Source of the DNA: Conchocele bisecta
Taxonomy: Eukaryota; Mollusca; Bivalvia; Lucinida; Thyasiridae
Direction: 5' to 3'
DNA length: 64,000 bases
Assembly: GCA_029237695.1 (NCBI GenBank)
Contig: CM055272.1
Coordinates: 37,910,901-37,974,900, forward strand
Below are positions 43,398 to 54,705 of this stretch, one piece after another. How positions within the stretch are numbered: position 1 is the first letter of the stretch; every line of letters starts with the position of its first letter. Below the pieces are notes generated by a model. That model was not told the DNA's origin and did not search any database. It saw nothing but the letters and a program-made list of their open reading frames with translations. Position numbers and translations under genes: made by a program.

Positions 43398-43399
43398 CA
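43367..43399. repeat. (GT)n plus oligo-G tract
   Basis: A short GT run is followed by about 18 G, mirrored by an oligo-C tract at 43342-43351, so the ends may be a hairpin-prone element. Confidence 0.8.
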
Positions 43400-43995
43400 T
43401 CACTAATACAGAGCCGAACGAGCGTTACAGTTTCAACATATTGACGTGAATCACAATTATTGTTTGTATATATACATGAAACACCTTTCTAAATAATGTA
43501 CAAAACAATTCAAATGCGCCCAGGTGTAATCATAATAGTACTTAGAGAGGTGTAAAACTCCCATTCGCCACCATTGTCACAGCGGCCACACGATGTAGTA
43601 TTGTGGAACTCGCCTATACAACGCATTACAGCGTGTCGAAACGCTGCTTGGGTGGGTTTTCGGCATAGATTTTACAGTTGCTAATACATTAACATAAATC
43701 TCAAAGATTTCGAGTGTAAACTGCACTAAAAACGCGTCTCACTAACCTAACCTAATTCGCTTTTTAAAATCAAACACGTTCATTTCCTTATTAAAAACGA
43801 ATATTAGCAGAATATCGAATCACGTGACACACACTGATTTGGTTGGCTAATAGGAAATGACGTCAATCTCCAGTAACCAATCAAACCACTGCGTGCACGT
43901 GATTGAATCTGGAATTTGTGTTGATTTACCGGTAATATATTTATTAAACTCGTTGAGAGAAATCTCTTTTTGGCATATATTATATCACATCTTCA
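43400..43995. other. Non-coding stretch
   Basis: It contains CpG-bearing text near 43560-43680 but no gene or promoter element I can support. Confidence 0.3.
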
Positions 43996-43999
43996 CTCA

Positions 44000-44186
44000 T
44001 GAGTTGTGGTCTAGTGGTTACTACATTGGTATTCAATACCTTAGGTTGTGGGTTCCATCCCCACACTAGGTAATACAAAAATACTTTCATAATATTTCCA
44101 TTCCACTAGTGTTTCGGATGGGACTTGAAACTGAGGTCTGACCTAAGCTGTTGCTGCGACGTCAAACCCATTCACGTTCACTCATG
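44000..44186 (+). mobile_element. tRNA-derived SINE, same family as 24906
   Basis: A box 'tggtctagtggttac' (44008), B box-like 'gggttccatcccc' (44050), body 'aaatactttcataatatttc' and tail 'taagctgttgctgcgacgtc', 'aaacccattca'. Pol III promoter boxes are preserved; acceptor stem pairing is not. Confidence 0.7.
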
Positions 44187-44647
44187 TAAGATCCGATTAA
44201 TTAAGCCGAATATGGCGAACTTCCACTCGCGTTGTACATGTTGTTTTATCATTTTTATTTTATGTTTTATGATTTCTATACTTTATCATTTTGCTTTCTA
44301 TATTTTATAGACTGGGGGTAACAGGTTACCAGACATGTACTTGAAACCACATGAGAAAACAAGGCGTATTTCTTTTGCGACAAATGTAAACTCGGAGCAG
44401 CTGCTTATCTTCTCAGTCTAATCAGGACCTACACAATTCGTCATTTATTCAATGATATACATGGGTACTAATCTTATACATAATTTAGATCAGTGTGTGC
44501 CTAATCAGAAGCTACACTAGTCAGAAAGTCGACGATAAGCCCCATATTGTCACGGAGGCCGACATTTATTAAGTGTATATGCCGTTATTCCCAACACTTA
44601 TATCTTTGTATCAATATAAACAAAGTCGTTGACCTATCTCCTTATAT

Positions 44648-44852
44648 GTGGTTGTGACTGGAGTAATGGAGATTATGGCATGTGTGACCAGTGTAGCTCC
44701 TGATGAAATAGCACGCCCCTGTAGCCTGACAAAGATCTGTATTGCTTGTTAGAAGCATGACGGGTGATTCATTGATGGAATGACGGATGCACAGTCTGAT
44801 CGAGGTCTACACTGATCGCAAAACTCATAAGCCCCATTTCTCCAGTCACAGC
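44648..44852. mobile_element. 'GGCTGTGACTGG' MITE
   Basis: 'gttgtgactggagtaatgga' on the left and 'cataagccccatttctccag', 'tcacagcc' on the right are TIRs. The interior matches the family. Confidence 0.65.
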
Positions 44853-45050
44853 CTGTACATTTGTATATCGTCATATTTGCCCAATTGGGACGCGTAATTT
44901 AGCGTGTGTTTACCTTTCACATTTATATTGTGTCTATCCACATGTACCACAATAGGACAATAGTTGTGACATATTGTATACAACGTATCTGGCATTGTAA
45001 CATGATATAGACCAGCCTATCTTACATGATACCATTCCCATATGCATGTA

Positions 45051-45300
45051 TTAACCATTACACCGCTATCTTAAGTTGTTATCGTTTGTTGTTTATTGTC
45101 TATTTTCCATTTGTATCATCAAAAACATGCTTTGACAGCACTATAGAATAATTTACAACATTCTTTGACAGCACTTCAGAATCATTTCCATTGGAAATGA
45201 TTCTGACGTGCTATCAAACCATGTTTTTTATTGAGAAATAAGGCAAACTATAAAAGTAACAGCAGGCGACAATTGTTGTGTGTAGCGGTCTAAGGGTTAA
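45051..45300. mobile_element. 'TTAACCC' fold-back MITE, copy 5 (250 bp, best TIRs)
   Basis: It starts 'ttaaccattacaccgctatc' and ends 'gtgtagcggtctaagggtta'. The inner palindrome 'ttgacagcacttcagaatca'/'tgattctgacgtgctatcaa' (45165-45220) has a 6-nt centre. 'catcaaaaacatgctttgac' is duplicated around 'actatagaataatttacaac'. Confidence 0.75.
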
Positions 45301-45344
45301 CCCAGGATTTTAAGGGCAATAATATAATGTTGACGTACTGTATT

Positions 45345-45511
45345 CAGGCCTCGACAAATTCTTAATTTTTCACTCGTCCACACTGGATTTAAACTCATAT
45401 ATTCTTATATATTGTTTAATGTTTATGCCGCACTCCCTTCAAATTACCACTCGTCCAGATCGAAAATTCACTCATCAATGCGAGTGGATGAGTAGATTTG
45501 TCGAGGCCTGT
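45345..45511. mobile_element. ~167-bp MITE 'CAGGCCTCGACAAAT'
   Basis: 'caggcctcgacaaattc' and 'agatttgtcgaggcctg' are the termini. 'cactcgtccacactgga' and 'ccactcgtccagatcga' with 'cgagtggatgagt' give an inner dyad. Confidence 0.7.
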
Positions 45512-45539
45512 GTACTTTCCTTGCAATATCGGTCATGTC

Positions 45540-45790
45540 CGTCAAAACTTTGTACATCCAAATTTCGCATATCTCATCATATGCTTGTCGGATCTTCGCC
45601 AAACTTCATCAGTAGTCTGCTTACATTGATACCTAACCATCCCGGGCAATTCAGGTGACCATGACCTACTTTCCTTGACATATATGTCACGACAGCCAAC
45701 ACTTGGACATACATCCAAATTTTGAATATCTCTTGATACGTTAGTCGGATGTTCGTTAAAGTACATTAGTAGCTACCTAACATGGGACAC
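45540..45790. repeat. Two degenerate ~158-bp satellite monomers
   Basis: 'tacatccaaattt.g.atatctc' occurs at 45552 and 45710, each followed by 'gtcggat.ttcg' and 'cat.agtag'. The 74- to 79-aa ORFs are by-products. Confidence 0.5.
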
Positions 45791-46520
45791 ATTTGAGTAG
45801 CCTAGACCCATTGGTAGTGGGTACGTCTCCCTGGCGATCGTAAAATGGTATTTGCTTTTCAAAATCTTGAAAATAAAAACAAATACTGTAGATCTACAGT
45901 GTTTGCACATGTTGCTCCTTAGGGTTGACAGGGTTAAAATAATATAAACAGAAACTCTTTTCAATATGTCATGTTCTAAGACAGCTCTTTCTGCACCTGC
46001 ATCCGTGGCCATTCATCGACAATTGGGTAAACCGAATATGTTTGTAACCGACGTGAATATCCTAAAATATAGTTTTGCGTGGGAGATCGCGTGGTACATG
46101 TGACAACATTAACAACGAATACAATACACCTGCATAATACTTCCAACATCTTCCTGGTATCATGTTTATAATTTATAAATAATTTGCCCAATTTACATCC
46201 CGTAGACAGTTTTATATTCGAAATTCACAAACCTGAAACTTATACATTATGTAAATGTTTTCTCCCTACCGATATTTACTTTGTAGTTGGTATATAACAC
46301 TAAATTTCTGTAATTTGTTATTAGGTTTTCAGCGACAGAAATTGTTACTACCAGGGATAACCCGATTGCCCCTTGCAGGTTGAAATTATGACTGAACAAG
46401 TAAAACTACTTTCATATATCCAGCGCACAAGTTGAACATTTGGTGATTTGACTCTGGTTAGATTGGCATTTTTTCATTGAAATGTGCTATTCCGATCCAG
46501 TGGGAATCTTTGTCAGTTTT
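45791..46520. other. Non-coding stretch
   Basis: No gene, array or inverted repeat was recognised. Confidence 0.35.
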
Positions 46521-46524
46521 GGAA

Positions 46525-46742
46525 GGGCCACCTGGCATAGGTGGAAGACTCGGACATGTGACGCAAACAAACAAATGCCCATTAAAAAAATCCCATTACC
46601 ACACCCACGTGGTCTCGTACCGGTACAGTACATTATGTTTACTAAACAAATCACATTGCTCCACCCATCTGGTATTGTGCTGTATACTTGGATGGGGTGA
46701 GGTTCGATAATTGTTTAATGCGTCTTCCACCTGTTACACCTG
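46525..46742. mobile_element. MITE with 'GGTGGAAGACTCGGA' termini, diverged copy
   Basis: 'cataggtggaagactcggac' and 'aatgcgtcttccacctgtta' are inverted termini shared with the perfect-arm hairpin at 54495-54700. The interior has an imperfect dyad around the 'ggtaccg' centre. Confidence 0.5.
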
Positions 46743-47162
46743 GCACCAGATCAGGAGCATGTAATGAGCTACTAGTACTGGTTTTATGGAGCAGGAGCTA
46801 CACTGGTCTCCACTGTCATAAGCCCTGTTTTAACAGGCTACACCTCGTATTATTATCAGATCGTTTGTTAATCACAGAAGTGTGCACTTTGATGTATACC
46901 ACAGATTAATTTCGTTTACTATGGTGTCCGACCATCAGAGCATAAAATGATTTGCGTGGAATGTAATAATGCAATAGATCTTAATACTATATCACGGCAT
47001 TTAAATGCCGGTCGCACATACTGGGGTTGATATGCTAAGTAGCAGGGAATTATCTGATGAGAAAACTGAAGATTGAAATCGTATAAAACTGCAAATATTT
47101 GCCAACCGTGCTTCGTACTAGTATAAAATCACTATATTGACTCGCATTATGTAAATAATGTG

Positions 47163-47378
47163 GCCGGATTAGCTCAGTAGGTAGAGCGTCGGAATGCGGA
47201 TCGGGAGACTCCGGGTTTGCTTCCCACCTCGACCTGCTCCGAATGGCAGTTTCGGCGTGTCCTTGGGCAAGCCAACTTCTTGCTAGCCTAGTCCTATCGG
47301 ATGGGGGGACTTAAATAGTCGGTCCTGACATACAAGGTCATCGAGCCTGTGCCGCCGTTAAATCAAAGCATTTACATT
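47163..47378 (+). mobile_element. tRNA-derived SINE, second family
   Basis: The head 'ggccggattagctcagtagg', 'tagagcgtcgg' is a good A box, and 'actccgggtttgcttccca' a B box variant. The body holds 'ggcgtgtccttgggcaagcc', a string like the central domain of Deu-type SINEs, and the tail ends in 'catttacatttaca'. It is too long and B-box mutated for a plain tRNA gene. Confidence 0.7.
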
Positions 47379-47578
47379 TACAGTTTGCATTATGTAAAAC
47401 ATTCTACATGTGCAATTGTTTGTCTGATGCAAAATATGAATGCCTTCTTAAATTTGTCACCAAAGTAAGTTTTGTCACTACAATTTGAAGCATTGTGAAA
47501 TAATCACAAATGTGGCAAGAAAATGTTTTTGAATTTCTTTCACACGCCCAGGCAAATTCTGAGTGTAATGTCGAATAT

Positions 47579-47813
47579 GTGGCTGTGGGAAATGGGGCTT
47601 ATGGGTTTTGCGACCAGTGTAGATCGAGATCAGCCTGTGCATCCGCACGCACATTATGATCAGGATGTGCACTGTTGACTATTCCATCGATGAAACATCC
47701 ATCATGCTTCTGACAAGCAACACAGATCGTTATCAGGCTACAAGAGTATGCTTTATGATCAGGAACTACACTGGTCACAAATCCCATAAGCCCCATCTCT
47801 CCAGTCACAGCCA
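47579..47813. mobile_element. 'GGCTGTGACTGG' MITE, best copy (~235 bp)
   Basis: 'ggctgtgg.gaaatggggctt', 'atgggttttgcgaccagtgt' and, mirrored, 'acactggtcacaaatcccat', 'aagccccatctctccagtca', 'cagcc'. The interior carries 'cctgtgcatccgcac' and 'aagcaacacagatcgttatc'. Confidence 0.75.
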
Positions 47814-48425
47814 CATTTGTGTATGCATCAGTCTACTTGTTTCATTCTCTGTGTGAATTGAATTTTCGTTCTCCAGATTCTGTTCAGTCGGATGTATAAT
47901 TGCATGCGTGTGTTTGTGTATTTCTCCATATTTTGTAGCGATATTTGGGTTATCTGATGACATATGATACCGGTTTCGTGTCTTTATGATATACATATTA
48001 GGTATGTAACATAACTAAAGGCTTAATATCATATGGACCATTACTTATATTTACATATGGCGTTAAAGTTAAGAATCGTCTTGTTTACATCCTTTTGTTG
48101 CAATTCATGGAACAGCGACATTTGCCAGTCAATAGCATGCCGTTACATGTATCTATGTCTATGTTTAATCTGTTGCTTAATTAGAGCTTTAGACAAGTTG
48201 AATAAGATAATTCAATCTTCTGGAAATATAATATTTATTATGCAAGGTTGGTATGCTATGATACTCAAGTCACACAAGTTACAGTTTTTTGTGGTCAGCG
48301 GTCAGTTTTGTGGTCAGTTTTATTTTTTGTAAATTCAGCAGTTTGCCAATATAAATTAAACAAATGCTTAATTTGAATTACTCTCTGCAACAAACCACTG
48401 AGAAGAAGATCATTAATTATTTTGC
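47814..48425. other. Non-coding stretch
   Basis: A 99-aa plus ORF (48033-48332) is Cys-rich by chance and lacks a domain. No gene is supported. Confidence 0.35.
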
Positions 48426-48429
48426 AAAC

Positions 48430-50110
48430 ATTATGCTCGGTTTTTAAGATTTGAGACTTCACAAATGAAATATTTTGTCGGTCGGCATACATAATTAATG
48501 TTTCAGTGATGAATGCGATAATTTTGCAAAACAATATGCTCGTTTTTTAAGATTTGAGAGTGAAACAATTAATATTTTGTAGGCCGACATAAATCATTCA
48601 TTTTTATGAATGCGATATTTTGAAAAAATTATGGTCAGTTTGTAAGATTTTAGACTTCACAAATAAAATATTGAATAATTAATTTCTATGAACATGATGA
48701 ATGCGATAGTTTGCAAAACTTATTCTCGGTTTATAAGATTTGAGACTTGCCAATAAAATATTTTGTCATCGGGCATCAATAATACATTTTTTATGAATGC
48801 GATATTTGGCTAGTTAAAATTAAATGTGTTCAAATTTAATTATGCTCGGTTGGTATGATATGAGATTTTGCAACTGAGTTAAATTTATTTGCAGTCAGCA
48901 AAATAAGTAATTTTTGGGAATGCTAACTTGAAATTCAAGTTAATTCAATTAATTATTCAAATTTGTTCATGCTCTGTCGGTATGTAATGACATTTTTGCG
49001 AGTTACATTTTTTGGCGGTCAGCAAAATTCAGTAATTTTTGGGACTGCTAACTTGAAATTCAAGTTAATTCAATTAATTATGCTATAAATTTAAATTCAT
49101 CTGTATTCCAATTTAATTATGCTAGGTCGGTATGATATGAGATTCCACAAGTTAAATCTTTTGGCGGTCAGCAAAATGAGTAATTGTTAGGACTGCTAAT
49201 AAACTCAGGTGTATTAAAATTTAACTATGCTCAGTCGCTACGATATGAGATTTCAAATTCGCAAATCAAATTTTTTGGCCATCAGAAAAAATAAGTAATT
49301 TTTAGGAATGCTAACCTGAAATTCAAGTTAATTAAATTAATTATTCAGCTGTATTCAAATTTTATTATGCTCGGTCGGTATGATATGAGATTTCGCAAGT
49401 AAAACTTTTTGGCGGTCAGCAAAAATAAGTAATTTTTATGAATGCTCATTTGAAATTCAAGTTAATTCAATTAATTATGCTATAAATTCAGCTGTATTCC
49501 AATGTATTTATGTTCGGTCGGTATGATATGAGATTTCATTTCATAAGTTAAATCTGTTGGCGGTCAGTAAAAATAAGTAATTTTAGGAATGCTAACTTGA
49601 CATTCAAGTTAATTTCATTAATTATTCATCTGTATTCCAATTTAAGTATGCTCTGTCGGAGATTTCGCAAGTTAAATTTGTTGGCGGTCAGCGAAAATAA
49701 GTCATTTTTAGGAATGCTAACTTGAAATTCAAGTTAATTTAATTATTATTCAGCTGTATTCCAATTTAATTATGCTCGGTCGGTATCATATGAGATTTTG
49801 CAGGTTAAAAGTTTTGGCGGTCATTAAAAATAAATAATTTTTGGGACTGCTACTAACTTGAAATTCAAGTTGATTCAATTAATTATGCTATAAATTCAGC
49901 TGTATTGAAATTTATTTGTGCTCGGTCGGTATGATATGCGATATCGCAAGTTAAAATATTTAGAGGTCAGCAAAAATAAGTAATTTTTAGAAATGCTAAC
50001 TTGAAATTCAGGCTAATTCAATTAATTATGCTATAAATTCACCTGTATTCAAATTTAATTATGCTCGGTCGGTACGATATGAGATTTCGCAAATGGTATT
50101 TTTCAACGTA
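48430..50110. repeat. AT-rich satellite, ~115-150-bp unit, about 13 copies in two subfamilies
   Basis: From 48430 to 48800 units read 'tgctcggtttttaagatttg', 'agacttcacaa', 'atattttgtcggtcggcata'. From 48841 to 50090 they read 'tgctcggtcggtatgatatg', 'agatttcgcaagttaaa', 'ttggcggtcagcaaaaataa', 'gaatgctaacttgaaattca'. Some carry an extra 'aattatgctataaattcagc' block, which makes unit length vary. No credible ORF. Confidence 0.85.
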
Positions 50111-51295
50111 AATAATTATGTGTTCCAACTTGCCCAAATTAGAATGCGCAAAATCGGTTTGTTTTTGCCTTAAATTGAGTAGAGAAATTCGTAAAAATTG
50201 CACTGAAGTACAGTAAAGTTTTAAAATATAAACATGATACAGGAATTGAATGTTTAGTCTAACTAAGGCAACTTTACTGAAGTGCGCGTACTTTAACAGG
50301 GTTTAACGGGTAGCGGCCATGTAGTCTGTTAGACTAACATGCCATGTCTCTATATCATGTTTAACTTCTATTTTTCATTATCTGACTTTTATCATTTATT
50401 ATTTACTTTGGTAGTAAAGCCATAGTGCTATGTCTAGTAGTCTATCGTCAATAAATAGTATTTCTAGCAAGTGTGTGCTGAAACAGAGATCAAGTGTGGA
50501 ATATCTATGTTTCGTTTACAACCATAATTAATTAATGGACGTCTATTTGTATTATATCACTTTATTTTAACTAAATTAATTACAAAATATCATTATATGA
50601 CACATATTCGTTGCGTCTGGGTTTTACTTGCCAATTTGTAAGCATGTGAGAATTAACAGCTTGACATTCAACGTATGTAGCATTTCAAATCTCAAATGGC
50701 ACACGGTGTAAAACTCAAGCACATTGACACCCAGCCTGAAGCACTCTAAATGTGGTGTGGGTGGAGACGGGGTATGGAGTAGGGGTGAGGGCGTATTCAG
50801 TGAATGAATGAATGGGCTAAACACCGCCGGTCGGTGGAAATGGTAACTGGTTTTATGTGATAAATTAGGATTATTATATTAAGTATGCCACATTAAAAGT
50901 AAGAGCCACACACCACATTACACATAGCACACGTACTATGCGCTTTGTGCCAAGCTTTTAAATTGATTGATGGATGGATGGATGGATGGATGTGCATTTT
51001 CCTCTCTCCGATAATTACGCCGATTTTTCCCCATTACGCCGCATTCTCACCTAGATCCAAATAATCGACCATTACGCCATTTAGAGACGCCGTGTATTAC
51101 CATGCCTCCGATAACCGTAGTCTAAATCGATCAGCCAATGGTAACTAGGCTTTGAGATCGATTAACCAATAGAAACTAGGCTTTGGACTGGATGCCCAAA
51201 ACATAGTTTAAGCTATCAGCTAATGATAAGTAGGCTTTGTGATCGCTTAACCAATCGTAACTCGAGTTGTGACGGGTAGCAGAAACCACCGTTTA
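50111..51295. other. Non-coding stretch with an (ATGG)n microsatellite
   Basis: 'gatggatggatggatggatg' occurs at 50970-50991. 51110-51290 repeats 'accaatagaaactaggcttt' like units three times (51135, 51165, 51245), a degenerate ~60-bp repeat leading into the dyad cluster. Confidence 0.45.
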
Positions 51296-52040
51296 GGCTG
51301 ATTTCGTAAATTAACTAGCGATTACGATCTCAAACGGCAGTTTCTGGCCAAATGTACAATAATTGCTCAAACTGTGGTTTGGGAGCCTAAACCATGGTTT
51401 AGACTCAAACTGGGGCTTAGTGAATTATTGTGCATTTGACGAGCTTAAACTTTGGTTTGGGCAGTCTAAACTTGGGTTTAAGCTCAAACCGTGGTTTAGG
51501 CTATCAGAAGCCCTAGTTTGAGAGTCTAAACGGTGGTTTCTGCCGCCAAGTGCACAATAATTGCTCAAACCATGGTTTGAGAAAACTACCGTTTGGGATC
51601 ACGATTGGCTGTTTTTTTTCTCAAGCTATGATTTGGGTCCAAACTAGGGTTTAGGCTTTTTATTGAATTACGATTGCAAATGTCAGTTTCTGGCTAAATG
51701 CAAAATAATTGCTCAAACTAGGATTTGGGAGCCTAAACCATGGTTTAGACTCTCAAACTGGGGGTTGGAGAATTATTGTGCATTTGGCGAGCCTAAACTA
51801 GGGTTTGGGCAGTCTAACATGGGGTTTGAACTCAAACTGTTGTTTAGGCTATCAGAAACCCTAGTTTGTGAGTCTAAATGGTGGTTTGAGCCACCAATTG
51901 CACACTAATTGCCCAAACAAGGGTTTAAGAAACTACCATTTGGGATCTCAAATGGAGGTTTAAGCCCAAACTAGGGTTTGAGGAGCCTAAGCTAGTATTT
52001 AAGCTCCAAACCATGGTTTAGGGAATTATTGTGCATTTGG
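51296..52040. repeat. Dyad-rich cluster 'AAAC(N)nGGTTT' in a ~346-bp tandem duplication
   Basis: About two dozen imperfect 12-bp dyads such as AAACCATGGTTT, AAACTGTGGTTT and AAACTAGGGTTT lie at irregular 15-45 bp spacing. The block starting 'cagtttctgg' at 51338 is repeated at 51684 with the same order of dyads. 'aattattgtgcatttgg' recurs between them. No ORF explains this. Confidence 0.8.
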
Positions 52041-52194
52041 CTTGCCATACACAATACCAATTTTATCATGACAAATCAAACACGCGGTCATTGTAGACTA
52101 TATATATCATACATTGTAATTTCGTGATTAGTGACGCTGGCGCGGGGCACAATTAACAATTTTATATTAATAGATAATACCGCTACTTCAGCAG

Positions 52195-52460
52195 CTATCG
52201 ACCATTCATCCAGTTAAGACAATTACGGAAAATTGTATTTAACGACGTGGAACGTCTTATGTCAATTGGAATACTGTTCCAGATAAGCGCGCCTGAGTAT
52301 GAAAAACTGTTTTTAAATAGATTACTTTTAGGTTTGGGAACTTCATAATCCATATCTGTTTCAAACCTTAATACCATACGCGTATTTCGCAAGTGATTAG
52401 TGCGCATTTCAAATAATTCACATAAATATTGGGGGGTGCACTGGGGGTGCATCTCATCAG
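52195..52460 (-). pseudogene. LINE reverse transcriptase C-terminal tail remnant
   Basis: The minus-strand end of the ORF carries 'NLFKNSFSYSGALIWNSIPI', 'DIRRSTSLNTIF', with 'HLRNTRMVL' before it. This is the familiar extreme C-terminus of many CR1/Jockey-type and related RT ORFs ('..SFSYSGA.LWNSLP..IR...SL..F'). Upstream codons do not continue into RT, so the fragment is truncated. Confidence 0.75.
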
Positions 52461-52976
52461 GGTTTAACATGTTTGTCAATGTCCCAGAACAGACAATGAT
52501 ACACAGACAATACGCAATACACTGATCACAAACATGCGAAATGTACCACCTAGCCTTTGCAAACAGCGGAGGTTCTGACCAGCAGCGCAGTCTGATCAAG
52601 CGAATTCCTGTTTTCAAAGACGGCGACCATTTCTAACCTTATTGGTGCGACGCAAAATAGAAACTTCGCAAACGTTGAACAATGTTTAATTGGCAAACAT
52701 GTTCCACAATTTTCTCGAACACAAATGTGTGTTTGTAAGCATGATAAGTCCACAATTTATTGCCGCCTACACCACTAACACTACTGTCTCTGTTTATAAG
52801 GGCTTGTCATCCATCAACATATCTGATCATCAACGTTTTTCATTAACGGTAGGGGTTCCTCCTTATAGGTATCACGATTTGCCTGGTAAAAATGAAATAA
52901 AAGTAAGTTTATTTCTGATCCTACCAGTCAAATAATATCTTAAAAACATCATGAGGCATGTCGCCTATCAAACCTA

Positions 52977-53031
52977 GTGGGAGACGAATTCATAGTGGGA
53001 GACGAATTCATATGTGGGAGACGAATTCATA
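52977..53031. repeat. Three tandem copies of an 18-bp unit
   Basis: 'gtgggagacgaattcata' is repeated at 52977, 52995 and 53014 (the last after one extra base). Just after it 'tcgaataaatattgtttaaa' resembles a LINE 3' end. Confidence 0.8.
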
Positions 53032-53210
53032 TAAGCTTCACGCTTGTTTTCATATCCCTGTCATTGTATACCTTGTATTGTACCATATACTGTCGAATAA
53101 ATATTGTTTAAACTAAACCTAGTGCTCTACCAGCACTGTGCGCAACCATTTTTTTCTGTGATATTATAATATAATGTTTCACTCAGAATAAGAGGAAGAT
53201 ATATCTGTCA

Positions 53211-53910
53211 ACAATTCACATTGTTTCGGGTCCACATATAAATTGGAAAACAGTTCGATACACAGATGGTGGCTGAACATGCGCAATTATATTACTTTTT
53301 TGATTATTCATGAACATGCTGTTTAAATCACACCATTGATGAAGCATGTTAAGCATACATTGTAGATCCCTTTCGTTTGCTGCAATCAACACTATGTCGT
53401 ATGCGTACAATAAAATGCATAATACCTCGCTATCAAACTGGACACCTTTTCACAAAGTCTTAATATGTAGGGAAAAATAATTGATGAATATGTTAAATAA
53501 TAGAGGTGACAGAGAACAGTCCTGACATAATCCACAGTGTACATCAAACCACTCGGAAAAAGACCGTTAAGTCTGACACATGACGATACAGCAGCATATC
53601 ATAATTTAACAGCGTCTAACATTGTCTCTTTGATACCAACAGTAGCAAGCCTTGCCCATAGTGTGCTTCTGTCAATCAAGTCATATACTTTATTAAAATC
53701 AATGAATGCACAGAATGTAGACAGTTTCTTCTTTTTCCTAGTATCTATGATATTTGTAAATGACGACAAATGGTCAGTAGTGCTACGATATTTTCTGAAT
53801 CCATTATGTTCATACTCGATTTTATCATTATTTTCGGTCCACTTTGGCAGCCTGTTGTTCAGAATAAAACAATAAATACATGTGTACAACTTGTTAATGA
53901 ACTGCCACAA
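53211..53910 (-). pseudogene. LINE reverse transcriptase core remnant
   Basis: Minus-strand pieces in RT order: 'NNRLPKWTENNDKIEYEHNG', 'FRKYRSTTDHLSSFTNIIDT' and motif A-like 'FCAFIDFNKVYDLIDR' in one frame (53910-53599). Then 'SSCVRLNG', and after a frameshift 'EWFDVHCGLCQDCSLSPLLF' and 'NIFINYF'. Then 'LYAYDIVLIAANERDLQCML'. The catalytic YADD box reads YAYD (the changed codon at about 53399-53401), which would destroy activity. At least one internal stop and two frame changes. It may belong to the same insertion as 52195-52460. Confidence 0.85.
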
Positions 53911-54490
53911 AAATGACAGCGGGTCCCCCTCGGGTCAGCCGTGCTGGACTTTGGAATTGGATTAATGATACTTTTACTGTGGCTAAAACAAACATTTAAG
54001 AAAATATGCAGATACGATACACTTACATCGTCGCAAAAAAACCTTGAATATATATGTTATCGATGAAGAGAGGTTCACATACACTAGGTATTGCCTGATA
54101 ACTATGTATACAATGTAAGGTCAAACCTAGTACGCCCATTCGAGCTATTCAATGATTAAAAATGAAACCATATATATATTATAAATAAATATTATTTAAA
54201 TAATATATAGGTTCAGTGAAATACCAATATTTTTTTTTGTTCATTAACACAACATACATCAGTTTACTGAATTCCAATTTCATTACAATGGTGTGGCCCA
54301 CAGGGGCGTATACAGTCATTAATTACCCAACTACAGTGTACATACTGATTAATTGCACATATTAAATCCGATGAGCCTGGGTTCGCACCTACTTACTAAA
54401 AGCACCTACAGCGGCGGGAACAATAACTCATTAGGTAAGTCCCGGGTAGTACCGGCCTTTTCCGGGAAGTACCGGCTTTTAGGGGTCGCC
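53911..54490. other. Non-coding stretch
   Basis: AT-rich and without recognised structure. 54400-54480 shows 'cccgggtagtaccgg', 'ccgggaagtaccgg', a short CCGG-rich direct repeat. Confidence 0.35.
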
Positions 54491-54705
54491 TGTGTCACAG
54501 GTGGAAGACTCGGACCTAGGACCCAATACTTGGCTCATTTGGAAAACGCTATACCACCCACCCATTTCCATACACTATATCTTACAGCCTTTAAAAAGCT
54601 GTACAATGATGTATAGTGTATGGAAATGGGTGGGTGGGGTAATGTTTTCCAAATGTGCCAAGTATCGGGTCCTAGGTCCGAGTCTTCCACCTGTGGCCTG
54701 TGTGT
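54491..54705. mobile_element. ~215-bp fold-back element with ~95-bp arms
   Basis: 'cacaggtggaagactcggac', 'ctaggaccca', 'atacttgg', 'catttggaaaac' and 'cacccacccatttccataca' (left) are mirrored to 54705 with few mismatches. The apex near 54585-54610 holds 'cctttaaaaagctg'. Its termini match the diverged copy at 46525-46742. Confidence 0.8.

Noticed and set aside
47163..47240. A genuine tRNA gene
   Set aside because: The B box is altered, acceptor pairing is poor, and a SINE body follows directly.
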